From Modestobacter versicolor (GTDB taxonomy: Bacteria; Actinomycetota; Actinomycetes; Mycobacteriales; Geodermatophilaceae), in NCBI RefSeq assembly GCF_014195485.1, contig NZ_JACIBU010000002.1, forward strand, positions 1 through 64,000: DNA of 64,000 nucleotides, given 5' to 3'. Within the stretch, counting starts at the first letter, position 1; each line of letters begins with the position of its first letter. This document shows positions 53,637 through 63,520 of the stretch, piece by piece. Below the pieces are notes generated by a model. The model was not told the origin of the DNA. It did no database searches and saw only the letters and a list, made by a program, of their open reading frames with translations. A program made the position numbers and the translations under genes.

Positions 53637-54556
53637 CGCCCGATCGTACGGTCGGCGATCTCGGCGAGGACGGCGTCGGCCAGGTCGGCGCGGCCGGCGT
53701 CGAACCAGCTGGTGGCGGCGTCCCGGCGGAACCAGGACCGCTGGCGGCGGACGAACCGCCGGGTGGTGGCGACCGTGCGCTCGCGGGCCTCGGCCGGGGT
53801 CAGCGTGCCGTCGAACTGCTGCAGCACCTGCGCGTAGCCCAACGCGCGCGAGGCGGTCGGGCCCTCGCGCAGCCCCGCGGCCTCCAGCGCCGCGACCTCG
53901 TCGACGAAGCCGGCGGCCCACATCGCGTCGACCCGCCGGGCGACCCGCTCGTCGAGCTCCTCGGCCGCCCGGTCCAGGCCGATGGTGACCGCCGGGTAGT
54001 GCGCCCGGGGCTCGGGCAGCCGGGCGGTGAACGGCCGGCCGGTGAGCTCGATGACCTCCAGCGCCCGCACCACCCGGCGCCCGTTGCTGGGCAGGATCGC
54101 CGCGGCGGCCGCCGGGTCCAGCGCGGCCAGCCGGTCGTGCAGGGCGGCTGGGCCTGCGGTGTCCAGCTCTGCGGTCAGCCGGGCGCGGACCTCGGCGTCG
54201 GTGCCCGGGAAGTCCAGCTCGTCCAGGACGGCGCGCACGTACAGCCCGGAGCCGCCGACCAGCAGCGGGACGACGCCGTCCGCGCGCAGCCGGTCCACCT
54301 CCGCGCGGGCCTGCTGCCGGTACTCGGCCACCGAGGCGGGCTCCCGGACGTCCCACAGGTCGAGCAGGTGGTGCGGCACGCCGTCCTGCTCGGCCGCGGT
54401 GGGCTTGGCGGTGCCGATGTCCATGCCGCGGTAGAGCTGCATCGAGTCGGCGTTGACGACCTGGCCCCCGGTGCGGTGGGCCAGCGCGACGGCCAGCGCG
54501 GTCTTGCCGGTGGCGGTGGGGCCCACCACGGCCACGACCGGCGGCAGCGCGGTCAC
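53633..54556 (-). CDS. miaA: tRNA dimethylallyltransferase
   Basis: A 307-residue enzyme that adds a dimethylallyl group to A37 of tRNAs reading UNN codons, the step before MiaB. The P-loop VVGPTATGKTALAVALA, the substrate region NADSMQLYRGMDIGTAKPT and VGGSGLYVRAVLD are clear, and the C-terminal ATTRRFVRRQRSWFRRD binds RNA. It starts at a GTG that overlaps the preceding gene's stop and itself overlaps dapF, forming a three-gene coupled operon. Confidence 0.95.
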   Translation of the reverse strand: MTALPPVVAVVGPTATGKTALAVALAHRTGGQVVNADSMQLYRGMDIGTAKPTAAEQDGVPHHLLDLWDVREPASVAEYRQQARAEVDRLRADGVVPLLVGGSGLYVRAVLDELDFPGTDAEVRARLTAELDTAGPAALHDRLAALDPAAAAAILPSNGRRVVRALEVIELTGRPFTARLPEPRAHYPAVTIGLDRAAEELDERVARRVDAMWAAGFVDEVAALEAAGLREGPTASRALGYAQVLQQFDGTLTPAEARERTVATTRRFVRRQRSWFRRDAATSWFDAGRADLADAVLAEIADRTIGR

Positions 54557-55245
54557 CGGGTCCGCCAGGTGCCGACGAGGTAGCCGACGCCGAAGGGCGC
54601 GTCGTCGGCGAGCAGCCGCGCCTCGACCGGCCGACCGGCGAGGGCGGCACCCACCGCCCGCCACACCGGCACGCCGGCGGCCAGCAGCCGCGCCCCCTCG
54701 CCCGGGTCCAGCGCGGCCAGCGCCCCGGCGTCGCCGGCGGCCAGGGCGCGGGCGACCTCGGCGTCGAAGGGCCCGGCAGCGGGGTCGAGCGCACCGGGGG
54801 CCTTCTCGCTGCGCCGCGCCGAACCGTCGCCCATCGCGAGCACGCCGACCGGCCCGGGGACGTCGGTCAGGGCGCTCGCCAGGTCCTCAGGGCCCACGCC
54901 GAGCCGGGTCCCGATGTGCCCCGCGTGGTCCAGCAGCCAGGCGCCGACCAGGTGCGGGAGGGGCACCCGCCGCCCACCCGGGCGCACCCGGCCGGCGAAC
55001 GGCAGCTCCAGGTCCACCCCGTATCCACGCAGGTCACCGGCGTCCCCGGGGCCGAACCGGACGCCGTCCGCGCCGTCGCCGACCACCACGACCACCTCGG
55101 GCCGGTCCTCCAGGACGGTCTGCACCGCGGCGTCGACCGCGGCCCACACCAGCGACAGGGCGGTGCTGGGCACCCCGGCCACCGCGGGCAGCAGGAGGGG
55201 CGGCTGCGGGCAGAAGGCCACCGTGACCGGCCGGGGAGGTCTCAC
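54553..55245 (-). CDS. Rv2728c-like protein, class III extradiol dioxygenase fold
   Basis: A 230-residue protein conserved next to miaA in actinobacteria. The first part (VTVAFCPQPPLLLPAVAG) and later VVVVGDGADG and PVGVLAMGDGSARRSEKAP resemble the catalytic subunit B fold of class III extradiol dioxygenases (LigB/MEMO-like). The expected metal His ligands are not clearly present, so it may not be a dioxygenase. The GTG start was chosen because similarity begins there; the frame stays open much further only by composition. Its stop overlaps miaA. Function unknown. Confidence 0.78.
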   Translation of the reverse strand: MRPPRPVTVAFCPQPPLLLPAVAGVPSTALSLVWAAVDAAVQTVLEDRPEVVVVVGDGADGVRFGPGDAGDLRGYGVDLELPFAGRVRPGGRRVPLPHLVGAWLLDHAGHIGTRLGVGPEDLASALTDVPGPVGVLAMGDGSARRSEKAPGALDPAAGPFDAEVARALAAGDAGALAALDPGEGARLLAAGVPVWRAVGAALAGRPVEARLLADDAPFGVGYLVGTWRTR

Positions 55246-55285
55246 GCGGGGCAGTGTCGCCGATGGCGCGTGGGAGACTGCTGGC

Positions 55286-57259
55286 GTGTCGAGCACGGAG
55301 AACACCGGAGACCGGACGCAGCAGGCCGCCACCACCCCCGAGGAGGACCAGCCGCAGGGGGTGACCAGCGGTGCTCCGACGGCGGAGGGCGGGGACGCGA
55401 CGACGTCGGACGCCACCGCGGGAACGGGGTCGGCGCCGCCAGCCACGCCCCAGGAGGCCGCCGCGCTGGCGGCCGCCGCGGCGTCGGGCGACTTCTCCGG
55501 CCTGACGTCCGGCGACGCCACGACCGCGGCGGCGGCGGCATCCGGCGACGTGCCGACCGAGGACGCACCGACGCCTCCCGACGCGACCGGCGACACCACC
55601 ACCGACACCACCACCGAGGCCACCACCGAGGCCGCGCCGAGCGAGGTCGTCACCGACCCGACCACGGACGCGGCGACCGTCGTCGACACCGGGGTGCTGG
55701 CCGCCGAGTCGGCCACCGCCCCGACCACCGAGACCACCCCCGAGGCCACCCCCGAGGCCACCCTCGAGGCGGCTCCCGAGGCCACGCCGAGCGAGGTCGT
55801 CACCGACCCGACCACGGACGCGGCGACCGTCGTCGACACCGGGGTGCTGGCCGCCGAGTCGGCCACCGCCCCGGCGCAGGACGACCCGACGCCCGCGGCG
55901 CTGACCGACACGGTCCCCGAGTCCGTCGGCGAGCTCACCGCGGTCCCGACCCCGCGCCCCCGCCCGTCGAAGCCGCGCAAGGCCCCGGCAGCTCCGGCCG
56001 TCCCGGCCGACCCGCAGCCGGGCGCGACCGACGCCGTCCCGGTCGTGCCGGCCTCCGACCCCACCGCCTGGGGCCGGGTCGACGACGAGGGCACCGTCTA
56101 CGTCCGCACCGCCGCCGGCGAGCGCCCGGTCGGGTCGTGGCAGGCCGGCGAGCCCGCCGAGGGGCTGGCCCACTACGGTCGCCGCTTCGACGACCTCGCC
56201 ACCGAGGTCGCGCTGCTCGAGGCACGGCTGGCCGCGCACACCGGCAACCCGGGCGAGATCAAGACCAAGGCCGAGGAGCTCGCCGAGCAGATCCTCACCG
56301 CGTCGGCGGTCGGCGACCTCGACCACCTGGCGCTGCGCGCCCGCGCGATGGTCAGCATGGCCGAGACCGCGGTCGCCGCGAACCGGGCGGAGAAGGCCAA
56401 GGCCCGGGCCGCGCAGGTCGCCCGCAAGGAGGCGCTCGCCGCCGAGGCCGAGCAGATCGCCGCCGACTCCACGCAGTGGAAGGCCGCCGGCGACCGGCTC
56501 AAGGCGATCGTCGAGGAGTGGAAGACGATCAAGGGCATCGACCGAAAGACCGACGAGGCGCTCTGGCAGCGCTTCGCCGCCGCCCGGGACGCCTTCGGCC
56601 GCCGTCGCGGCGCGCACTTCGCCGAGCTGGACAAGCAGCGCTCGGAGGCCCGCGCGGCCAAGAGCGAGCTGATCGCCGAGGCCGAGCGGCTGTCCTCCTC
56701 CACGGAGTGGGGCCCGACCAGTGCCGCGATGCGGACGCTGATGGACCGCTGGAAGGCCGTGCCGCGGGTCGGCCGAGACACCGACGACGACCTGTGGAAG
56801 AAGTTCCGCGCCGCGCAGGACGTCTTCTTCGCCGCCCGCACCGCCTCCGACCAGGCGCGCAGCAGCGACGAGCTGGCCAACCAGAAGGCCAAGGAGGAGC
56901 TGCTGGCCGAGGCCGAGAAGCTCGACCCGGCCAACAAGGGCCACCAGGGCCAGCTGCGCAAGCTCCAGGAGCGCTACGACGCCATCGGGCACGTGCCCCG
57001 CGGCGCCATGCGCGACCTGGAGGACCGGATGCGCGCCGTCGAGGAGAAGTTCCGCGGCGCCGCCGAGTCCTCCCGCCCGCGGGTGCAGGCGGAGAACCCG
57101 CTGCTCACCTCCATGCGGGCCGCGGTGACCAAGGCCGAGGAGCAGCTGGCCAAGGCCCAGGCCGCCGGCAACGCCAAGCGGATCAGTGAGGCCGAGGCCA
57201 ACCTGGCCACCCGCAAGGAGTGGCTGGCCGAGGCGGAGAAGTCCTCCTCCCGCCGCTGA
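55286..57259 (+). CDS. DUF349 domain protein with long disordered N-terminus
   Basis: A 657-residue protein. Residues 1 to about 250 are low-complexity, rich in Thr, Ala, Pro, Glu and Asp, with an almost exact internal duplication of 30 residues. Residues about 265-657 are helical and contain three DUF349 repeats with the W-x5-7-P pattern: IVEEWKTIKGIDRKTDEALW, LMDRWKAVPRVGRDTDDDLW and LQERYDAIGHVPRGAMRDLE. The family is of unknown function; the position matches Rv2731 of Mycobacterium tuberculosis. GAGACT lies 6 nt before the GTG, a possible leaderless -10 element. A strong terminator follows. Confidence 0.85.
   Translation: MSSTENTGDRTQQAATTPEEDQPQGVTSGAPTAEGGDATTSDATAGTGSAPPATPQEAAALAAAAASGDFSGLTSGDATTAAAAASGDVPTEDAPTPPDATGDTTTDTTTEATTEAAPSEVVTDPTTDAATVVDTGVLAAESATAPTTETTPEATPEATLEAAPEATPSEVVTDPTTDAATVVDTGVLAAESATAPAQDDPTPAALTDTVPESVGELTAVPTPRPRPSKPRKAPAAPAVPADPQPGATDAVPVVPASDPTAWGRVDDEGTVYVRTAAGERPVGSWQAGEPAEGLAHYGRRFDDLATEVALLEARLAAHTGNPGEIKTKAEELAEQILTASAVGDLDHLALRARAMVSMAETAVAANRAEKAKARAAQVARKEALAAEAEQIAADSTQWKAAGDRLKAIVEEWKTIKGIDRKTDEALWQRFAAARDAFGRRRGAHFAELDKQRSEARAAKSELIAEAERLSSSTEWGPTSAAMRTLMDRWKAVPRVGRDTDDDLWKKFRAAQDVFFAARTASDQARSSDELANQKAKEELLAEAEKLDPANKGHQGQLRKLQERYDAIGHVPRGAMRDLEDRMRAVEEKFRGAAESSRPRVQAENPLLTSMRAAVTKAEEQLAKAQAAGNAKRISEAEANLATRKEWLAEAEKSSSRR
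55635..55873 (+). repeat. 89-bp perfect direct repeat inside the DUF349 gene
   Basis: Bases 55635-55723 are repeated exactly at 55785-55873, a 150-bp (50-codon) period that keeps the frame. The segment between is a degenerate run of Thr/Glu/Ala/Pro codons. The identity at third positions shows a recent duplication or conversion, and the repeat could recombine to delete or add 50 codons. Confidence 0.92.
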
Positions 57260-57265
57260 GCTGAC

Positions 57266-57304
57266 CGACGAGGGCCCCGACCGCTGCGGTCGGGGCCCTC
57301 GTCG
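57266..57304. terminator. 18-bp stem terminator between convergent genes
   Basis: CGACGAGGGCCCCGACCG (57266-57283) pairs exactly with 57287-57304 around a 3-nt loop, 6 bp after the DUF349 stop and 9 bp from the stop of the convergent small gene, so it should work in both directions. Confidence 0.85.
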
Positions 57305-57313
57305 TCCGGTGGG

Positions 57314-57661
57314 TCAGCGCAGCACCCGGTCCGCCGGTGGCATCGGCAGCGGTTCGTCACCGAACCCGTACACCTCCAGGCCGGTCAGCCGGCCGCCCGC
57401 CACGAACAGCAGCAGCCCGCCGACGACCCGGCCGTCCTGGTCGACCACGGTCGCCTCCACCGGGTCGCGTTCCGCCGTTGCGGCCAGCGGCGCGACTGGG
57501 TCCACGGCCAGGTCGATCGTCCCGCAGCCGCAGGAGCAGCCGCGAGTGGCCAGCACCGTGCTCGCCTGCACCCGCAGCGTCGCGACGTCCGGGACGTCGT
57601 CAGCGAGCAGGGCGTCCAGGACGGCGCGCTCGTCGCGGGTCAGCGGCCGGCCGACGCTCAT
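57314..57661 (-). CDS. hypothetical protein with Cys-rich motif
   Basis: A 115-residue protein conserved in location beside miaB but of unknown function. The notable feature is three Cys in TRGCSCGCGTIDLAV near residue 45, which could bind a metal ion. The remainder is a beta-rich domain (VEATVVDQDGRVVGGLLLFV). It starts at ATG, 11 bp after the miaB stop, and is probably cotranscribed with miaB. Confidence 0.72.
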   Translation of the reverse strand: MSVGRPLTRDERAVLDALLADDVPDVATLRVQASTVLATRGCSCGCGTIDLAVDPVAPLAATAERDPVEATVVDQDGRVVGGLLLFVAGGRLTGLEVYGFGDEPLPMPPADRVLR

Positions 57662-57672
57662 CGCGCGCCGGG

Positions 57673-59133
57673 TCAGGCGCAGGCGGGGGCGGGCGCCAGC
57701 GGCGCGGGGACGCCGATCTGCGGCATGCCCAGCGAGACGCCCGGGGTGGTCGGCCGGGTGCCGGCCTCGGCGGCGTCGCCGGCCCGGGTCCGCCGGTGGG
57801 AGACCAGCTCGCCGTCGGCGACCAGGAAGTGCGGCTTCGCCGCCGTCACGATCGTCTCGACCACGTCGCCGGCCCGGACGCCGTCCGCCGCGGTGAAGTG
57901 CACCAGCCGGCCGTCGCGGGCCCGGCCGGAGAGCCGCCCGCGGGCGGCGTCCTTGCTGCCCTCCCCCGCCGCGACGAGCAGCTCGACCCGGTGGCCGACC
58001 AGCGCGGTGTTCTCCGCCCAGCTGATCTCGTCCTGCAGCGCGGTCAGCCGCAGGTACCGCTCCTGCACGACCTCCTTGGGCAGCTGGCCGTCCATCTCGG
58101 CGGCCGGCGTGCCGGGGCGCTTGGAGTACTGGAAGGTGAAGGCGCTGGAGAACCGGGCCTGCCGGACGACGTCGAGGGTGTCCTCGAAGTCCGCCTCGGT
58201 CTCGCCGGGGAAGCCCACGATGATGTCCGTGGTGATCGCGGCGTCGGGCATCGCGGCCCGGACCCGGTCGATGATCCCCAGGTAGCGGTCCCGGCGGTAC
58301 CCGCGCCGCATCCGGCGCAGCACGTCGTCCGACCCCGACTGCAGCGGCATGTGCAGCTGGTGGCAGACCGCCGGGGTCTCGGCCATCGCGTCGATGACGT
58401 CGTCGGTGAACTCCCGCGGGTGCGGGCTGGTGAACCGGATGCGCTCCAGGCCGTCGATGCGGCCCGCGGCGCGCAGCAGGTCGGCGAAGGCGCCGCGCTC
58501 GCGGAACTCGACGCCGTAGGCGTTCACGTTCTGCCCGAGCAGGGTCACCTCGAGCACGCCCTGGTCGACCAGCGCCTGCACCTCGGCCAGGATCTCGCCG
58601 GGGCGGCGGTCCTTCTCCTTGCCGCGCAGCGCCGGGACGATGCAGAACGTGCAGGTGTTGTTGCACCCGACGCTGATGGAGACCCAGCCGGAGTGCGCGG
58701 AGTCTCGCTTGGCCGGCAGCGTGGAGGGGAAGACCTCCAGCGACTCGACGATCTCCACCTGGGCCTCGGCGTTGTGCCGCGCCCGCTCCAGCAGCACCGG
58801 CAGCGAGCCGACGTTGTGGGTGCCGAAGACGACGTCGACCCACGGCGCGCGCTTCACGATCTCGCCGCGGTCCTTCTGCGCCAGGCAGCCACCGACCGCG
58901 ATCTGCATGCCGGGGTGGGCGTCCTTGACCGGGCGCAGGTGACCCAGGTTGCCGTAGAGCCGGTTGTCGGCGTTCTCCCGGACGGCGCAGGTGTTGAGCA
59001 CGACGACGTCGGCGTCGGTGCCCTCGGGGGCGGCCGTGTAGCCGGCGGACTCCAGCAGCCCGGAGAGGCGCTCGGAGTCGTGGACGTTCATCTGGCAGCC
59101 GTACGTGCGCACGAGGTAGGTCTTGCCGTTCAC
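57673..59133 (-). CDS. miaB: tRNA-2-methylthio-N6-dimethylallyladenosine synthase
   Basis: A 486-residue radical-SAM methylthiotransferase that completes ms2i6A at tRNA position 37 after MiaA. The N-terminal UPF0004 domain has Cys at [16 protein letters not shown] and VGGCLAQKD for the auxiliary iron-sulfur cluster; the radical-SAM cluster is CNNTCTFC; a TRAM domain ([13 protein letters not shown]) follows, and the C-terminus has a short Pro-rich extension. Of two adjacent GTG codons I chose the second, 6 nt after TACGAT, a leaderless pattern. The order miaB-recX with gluABCD between is as in Streptomyces. Confidence 0.95.
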   Translation of the reverse strand: MNGKTYLVRTYGCQMNVHDSERLSGLLESAGYTAAPEGTDADVVVLNTCAVRENADNRLYGNLGHLRPVKDAHPGMQIAVGGCLAQKDRGEIVKRAPWVDVVFGTHNVGSLPVLLERARHNAEAQVEIVESLEVFPSTLPAKRDSAHSGWVSISVGCNNTCTFCIVPALRGKEKDRRPGEILAEVQALVDQGVLEVTLLGQNVNAYGVEFRERGAFADLLRAAGRIDGLERIRFTSPHPREFTDDVIDAMAETPAVCHQLHMPLQSGSDDVLRRMRRGYRRDRYLGIIDRVRAAMPDAAITTDIIVGFPGETEADFEDTLDVVRQARFSSAFTFQYSKRPGTPAAEMDGQLPKEVVQERYLRLTALQDEISWAENTALVGHRVELLVAAGEGSKDAARGRLSGRARDGRLVHFTAADGVRAGDVVETIVTAAKPHFLVADGELVSHRRTRAGDAAEAGTRPTTPGVSLGMPQIGVPAPLAPAPACA

Positions 59134-59186
59134 CACCGCATCGTACGGACCCGACCGACGACGCCGGACCGGTCGCCCACCGCGAG

Positions 59187-59285
59187 GTGATCGTGACCCG
59201 ATCGACACGCGCACCAGGAACCCACAGCGTCGTTACAGCTTCGTGATCGCAGAGTGATCGGTCGGTGCGGTACGCCCTCTAGGGT
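59187..59285 (+). promoter_or_regulatory. gluA promoter with GTGATCG repeats
   Basis: The gap between miaB and gluA holds three copies of GTGATCG, at 59187-59193, 59243-59249 and 59254-59260; the last two are 11 bp apart, one helical turn. TAGGGT at 59280-59285 lies 8 nt before the gluA GTG and is the probable -10 element of a leaderless transcript. The heptamers may be activator sites; no regulator is assigned. Confidence 0.45.
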
Positions 59286-59293
59286 CACCCGCT

Positions 59294-60037
<744 letters not shown>

Positions 60038-60066
60038 CCCACCGCACACCCACGAGAGGACCCCTC

Positions 60067-60954
60067 ATGCGCATCACCCGATACGCCGCCGCCCTCGCGG
60101 CCGCCGGCGTCGTGCTGGCCGGCTGCTCCAGCGACGCCGGCGAGACGGCCGAGGAGGCCGACACCACCGCCGCGGTCGAGACCGACGTCGAGTTCGAGCC
60201 GGGCAGCACGATGGCCGCCATCGTCGAGGCCGGCGAGCTGCGCGTCGGCACCAAGATCGACCAGCCCGGCTTCGGCCTGGCCAACACCGCCGGTGACCCC
60301 GAGGGCTTCGACGTGGAGATGGCCAAGCTGGTCGCCGCCAAGATGGGGCTGACCGAGGACCAGATCACCTTCACCGAGACGGTGTCGGCGAACCGCGAGC
60401 CCTTCCTGCAGAACGGCCAGGTCGACATGGTGGTGGCCACGTACACCATCAACGACAAGCGCAAGGAGGTCATCGACTTCGCCGGGCCGTACTACGAGGC
60501 CGGGCAGGACATCATGGTCGCCGCCGGCAACCCCGAGGACATCCAGGGGCCGGACGACCTGGCCGGCAAGACCGTCTGCTCGGTCGAGGGCTCGACGCCC
60601 GCGGAGAACATCCGCACCAACTACCCCGAGGCCAGCCTGGTCCTCTACGACGTGTACTCCAAGTGCGCCGACGACCTGCGCAACGGCAACGTCCAGGCGG
60701 TGACCACCGACAACGTGATCCTCACCGGTCTGGTCGCCGGCTCGCCCGAGGAGCTCGAGCTGGTGGGCAACCCGTTCACCGAGGAGCCCTACGGCATCGG
60801 CGTCCCCAAGGGCCAGGACGACTTCCGCGACTTCATCAACGACGTCCTCGAGGAGTCGTTCGAGGACGGCAGCTGGGCCGAGGCCTGGGACCGCACGGCC
60901 GGTGCCATCACCGGCACCGAGGCCCCCGAGCCGCCGGCGGTCGACCGCTACTGA
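60067..60954 (+). CDS. gluB: glutamate ABC transporter substrate-binding lipoprotein
   Basis: A 295-residue binding protein with a signal peptide ending in VLAGCS (lipidated Cys near residue 20), an acidic linker and an SBP family 3 domain: LRVGTKIDQPGFGL, GFDVEMAKLVAAKMGL and DDLAGKTVCSVEGSTP. It captures glutamate outside the cell. It is 29 bp after gluA with GAGAGGA before the ATG. A strong hairpin follows and probably protects or boosts this part of the message. Confidence 0.93.
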   Translation: MRITRYAAALAAAGVVLAGCSSDAGETAEEADTTAAVETDVEFEPGSTMAAIVEAGELRVGTKIDQPGFGLANTAGDPEGFDVEMAKLVAAKMGLTEDQITFTETVSANREPFLQNGQVDMVVATYTINDKRKEVIDFAGPYYEAGQDIMVAAGNPEDIQGPDDLAGKTVCSVEGSTPAENIRTNYPEASLVLYDVYSKCADDLRNGNVQAVTTDNVILTGLVAGSPEELELVGNPFTEEPYGIGVPKGQDDFRDFINDVLEESFEDGSWAEAWDRTAGAITGTEAPEPPAVDRY

Positions 60955-60967
60955 CCCGCACGTCTCC

Positions 60968-60999
60968 CCCGCCGGCGCCCGTCCCCGGGCGCCGGCGGG
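60968..60999 (+). terminator. intercistronic hairpin between gluB and gluC
   Basis: CCCGCCGGCGCCCG (60968-60981) pairs exactly with CGGGCGCCGGCGGG (60986-60999). Inside an operon, such a hairpin after the binding-protein gene usually acts as a partial terminator or mRNA stabiliser, giving more binding protein than permease. Confidence 0.7.
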
Positions 61000-61065
61000 T
61001 GGCGTGAGCTGACCCCGGCACCACTCCCGGCCCCACCCCGACCCGACCTCACGAGAGGAGGCCCG

Positions 61066-61716
61066 ATGTCGTTCCTGGCCGACAACTTCGACCTGCTGCG
61101 CGACGCCTTCCTGACCACGCTCAGCCTGGCCGTCGTCAGCGGCATCGTCGCGCTGGTGCTCGGCACCGTGCTCGCCGCGATGCGGGTGAGCCCCATCCCG
61201 GCCCTGCGCGCGCTGGCCACCTTCTACGTCGAGACCTTCCGCAACACCCCGCTGACGGTGGTCTTCTTCTTCCTGGCGTTCGGGATCGTCTACATCGACC
61301 TGCAGTTCCCGACCCGGTTCCTCACCGCCGTCGCCGCCCTGTCGCTGTACACCGCCGCCTTCGTCTGCGAGGCGGTGCGCTCGGGCATCAACGCCGTCCC
61401 GTCGGGGCAGGCGGAGGCGGCCCGGGCACTGGGCCTGGACTTCCGGCAGTCGCTGTCGACGGTGGTCCTCCCCCAGGCCTTCCGCACCGTCGTCCCGCCG
61501 CTGGGCAACGTGTGGATCGCGCTGGCGAAGAACACCTCGATCGCCGCAGGGTTCGCCGTCACCGACCTGACCGCCGTGCTGCAGCGCCTGGCGAACGCCA
61601 ACGCCGACCAGCTGGCCATGGTCTTCGCCGCCGTGGTGCTGGCCTACCTGGTGATCACGCTGTCCTCGGCGTGGGTCATCGGCATCCTCGAGCGACGTCT
61701 GGCGATAACCCGATGA
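61066..61716 (+). CDS. gluC: glutamate ABC transporter permease
   Basis: A 216-residue inner-membrane permease of the HisMQ type with five helices. The polar amino-acid signature FYVETFRNTPLTVVFFFLAF and the EAA loop GQAEAARALGLDFRQSLSTV are present. The ATG has GAGAGGAGG upstream, and its stop overlaps the gluD start by 4 bp (ATGA), so the two permease subunits are made in equal amounts. Confidence 0.93.
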   Translation: MSFLADNFDLLRDAFLTTLSLAVVSGIVALVLGTVLAAMRVSPIPALRALATFYVETFRNTPLTVVFFFLAFGIVYIDLQFPTRFLTAVAALSLYTAAFVCEAVRSGINAVPSGQAEAARALGLDFRQSLSTVVLPQAFRTVVPPLGNVWIALAKNTSIAAGFAVTDLTAVLQRLANANADQLAMVFAAVVLAYLVITLSSAWVIGILERRLAITR

Positions 61717-62621
61717 CCGGGCCCCGGGTCCTCTTCGACCTCCCCGGCCCCCGCGCCCGCCGCCGCCAGCGGATCGGGAGCGCACTGGGCATCGTCCTGG
61801 TGCTGCTGCTGGTCGGCCTGGCCCTGTGGCGGCTGGGCGCCAACGGGCAGCTCGAGGGCGAGCGGTGGGCGATCCTCTTCGACCCCGCCACCAACGTCCC
61901 CCAGCGGCTGCTCGAGGCGCTGGTGAACACCCTCCAGGTCGCCGCCGTCGGCATGGTGGCAGCGACCGTGCTGGGGGCGCTGCTGGCCGTCGGCCGGCTC
62001 TCCGAGCACGCCTGGCTGCGCATCCCGGTCGTCGCGGTCGTGGAGTTCTTCCGCGCCGTGCCGCTGCTGGTGCTGATCCTGTTCTGCTTCCTCTTCCTGC
62101 CCCAGGTCGGTCTCTCGCTCAGCGCGTTCGGTGCGCTGGCGCTCGGGCTGACGCTCTACAACATGGCCGTGCTCGCCGAGATCATCCGGGCCGGCATCCT
62201 GTCGGTCGACCGGGGGCAGAGCGAGTCGGCCTACGCGCTGGGCATGCGCAAGTGGCAGGTCATGAGCTTCGTGCTCGTGCCGCAGGCCGTGCGCCGGATG
62301 CTGCCGGTGCTGGTGGCCCAGCTGGTCGTGCTGCTCAAGGACAGCTCGCTGGGCTTCATCGTCGGCTACATGGAGCTGCTGCGGACCTCCCGGAGCCTGG
62401 TGGAGACGCTGAACTTCAGCTTCGGGCCGCGGTACACCTTCCAGCTCTACGTCGCGGCCGGGCTGATCTACATCCTGGTCAACGTGCTGCTGTCCCAGCT
62501 GGCGAAGTACATCGAGCGTCGGACCAGCCAGAACGCCAAGACGGCGGGCACCCACGGAGTGGCGGTGGCGGCCGACATCCCGCTCGCCACCGGTGAGGCC
62601 GTCGGCCAGGCCCGGGTCTGA
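61713..62621 (+). CDS. gluD: glutamate ABC transporter permease
   Basis: A 302-residue partner permease with a longer N-terminus. VVAVVEFFRAVPLLVLILF and the EAA loop GQSESAYALGMRKWQVMSFV are the family signatures. The C-terminal 35 residues after the last helix are hydrophilic and poorly conserved. It is the last gene of gluABCD and is followed by a strong terminator. Confidence 0.93.
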   Translation: MTGPRVLFDLPGPRARRRQRIGSALGIVLVLLLVGLALWRLGANGQLEGERWAILFDPATNVPQRLLEALVNTLQVAAVGMVAATVLGALLAVGRLSEHAWLRIPVVAVVEFFRAVPLLVLILFCFLFLPQVGLSLSAFGALALGLTLYNMAVLAEIIRAGILSVDRGQSESAYALGMRKWQVMSFVLVPQAVRRMLPVLVAQLVVLLKDSSLGFIVGYMELLRTSRSLVETLNFSFGPRYTFQLYVAAGLIYILVNVLLSQLAKYIERRTSQNAKTAGTHGVAVAADIPLATGEAVGQARV

Positions 62622-62635
62622 CCGGTCCCGCACGA

Positions 62636-62670
62636 CGAGGCCCCGGCGTCCGACGGACGCCGGGGCCTCG
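62636..62670 (+). terminator. gluABCD terminator
   Basis: CGAGGCCCCGGCGTCCG (62636-62652) pairs exactly with 62654-62670, allowing a 15-bp stem with a 5-nt loop, 14 bp after the gluD stop. Confidence 0.85.
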
Positions 62671-62865
62671 CTGCGTCCGGACCCGTACGCGCGGCCATCG
62701 TGACGCGGCTCACCGCCGCCGCGCGTGACGGGTGAGGTCCACCCTGTCCCGGTCGTCACACCCGGCTCAGCGTCACCGGTCGGCGAGCGGACTGCCCGAG
62801 TCCACCCTCGGGCTTGGCACATTGCGCCGGTGACCAGACCGGGCGTCCCTGCCGAGAGTGGAGGC

Positions 62866-63276
62866 GTGACCTCGACTGCCGCCGCGCCGCGCCACATGCA
62901 CCTGGACCTCGACGACGACAACGACCTGGAGACGACGACCCAGATCTTCGTCGGCAAGCTGCGGGCCAGCGCCCGCCGCTTCGCCACCGCCGCCGGCGCC
63001 GACTCGGCGATCGTGCGGGAGGCCGTGCCGCCGGCCCGCCACCGCCGCGCCCGCTGTCGCGTGGTGCTGCTGTACCCGAACGGCCAGGAGGCCGACGTGA
63101 CCTTCCTCGGCCCGGCCAGCTCGATCGCCGGCAAGGAGATCACCATGTCGCAGTTCGACACGGCCATCGAGCTGTGGCTGGGCGCCGGCCAGGAGCGCAG
63201 CCGCCGCTGGCTCACCCCGGACGAGGAGGCCGCCGGGGGCGTGGCCATCGACGTCACCGCCTGGCTCAACCGCTGA
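62866..63276 (+). CDS. hypothetical protein
   Basis: A 136-residue soluble protein that I do not recognise. It opens with an acidic patch (MHLDLDDDNDLETTTQIFVG), has an Arg/Ala-rich helical middle (ASARRFATAAGADSAIVREA) and a beta-type region (ARCRVVLLYPNGQEADVTFL), and ends IDVTAWLNR. No signal peptide or membrane segment. The start is uncertain: this GTG follows a Gly/Ala/Gly-rich purine tract, while a GTG 36 bp upstream has CACATT 6 nt before it and could be a leaderless start. It lies between gluD and recX. Confidence 0.6.
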   Translation: MTSTAAAPRHMHLDLDDDNDLETTTQIFVGKLRASARRFATAAGADSAIVREAVPPARHRRARCRVVLLYPNGQEADVTFLGPASSIAGKEITMSQFDTAIELWLGAGQERSRRWLTPDEEAAGGVAIDVTAWLNR

Positions 63277-63401
63277 GCCCTCGCGAGGCCGCCCCACCCT
63301 GCTGACGCCGAGGTCACCGACCGCCGGCACACCGGCGGCACACCGGCACCGAGCACGACCGGCACCGAGCTCGACCAGCAGCCCGCACCCCGGACGGCCG
63401 T

Positions 63402-63478
63402 GCCGCCGCCCCGACGGGGCGGCGGCGCAGTCACCCCTGAACGCGGTCAGCCGATGCGACGACCGTCGCATCGGCTGA
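63402..63478. terminator. two hairpins between convergent genes
   Basis: GCCGCCGCCCCG (63402-63413) pairs with 63415-63426, and TCAGCCGATGCGAC (63447-63460) pairs exactly with GTCGCATCGGCTGA (63465-63478) around a GACC loop. They lie in the 244-bp gap between the hypothetical gene and convergent recX. Either may terminate one strand. The rest of the gap shows only ACCGGC-type short repeats. Confidence 0.7.
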
Positions 63479-63520
63479 TCTGCTCTCCGGGGGCTGGTGG
63501 GTGCCCACCCCGGCGCGGGG

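Noticed and set aside
55590-55900. CRISPR-like or minisatellite array
   Set aside because: The repeats are in frame, encode Thr/Glu/Ala/Pro residues, and consist of one 89-bp duplication, not regular repeat-spacer units.
59232-59248. GlnR box upstream of gluA (GTTAC-N6-GTGAT)
   Set aside because: Only the left half matches the known GlnR consensus; the right half does not.
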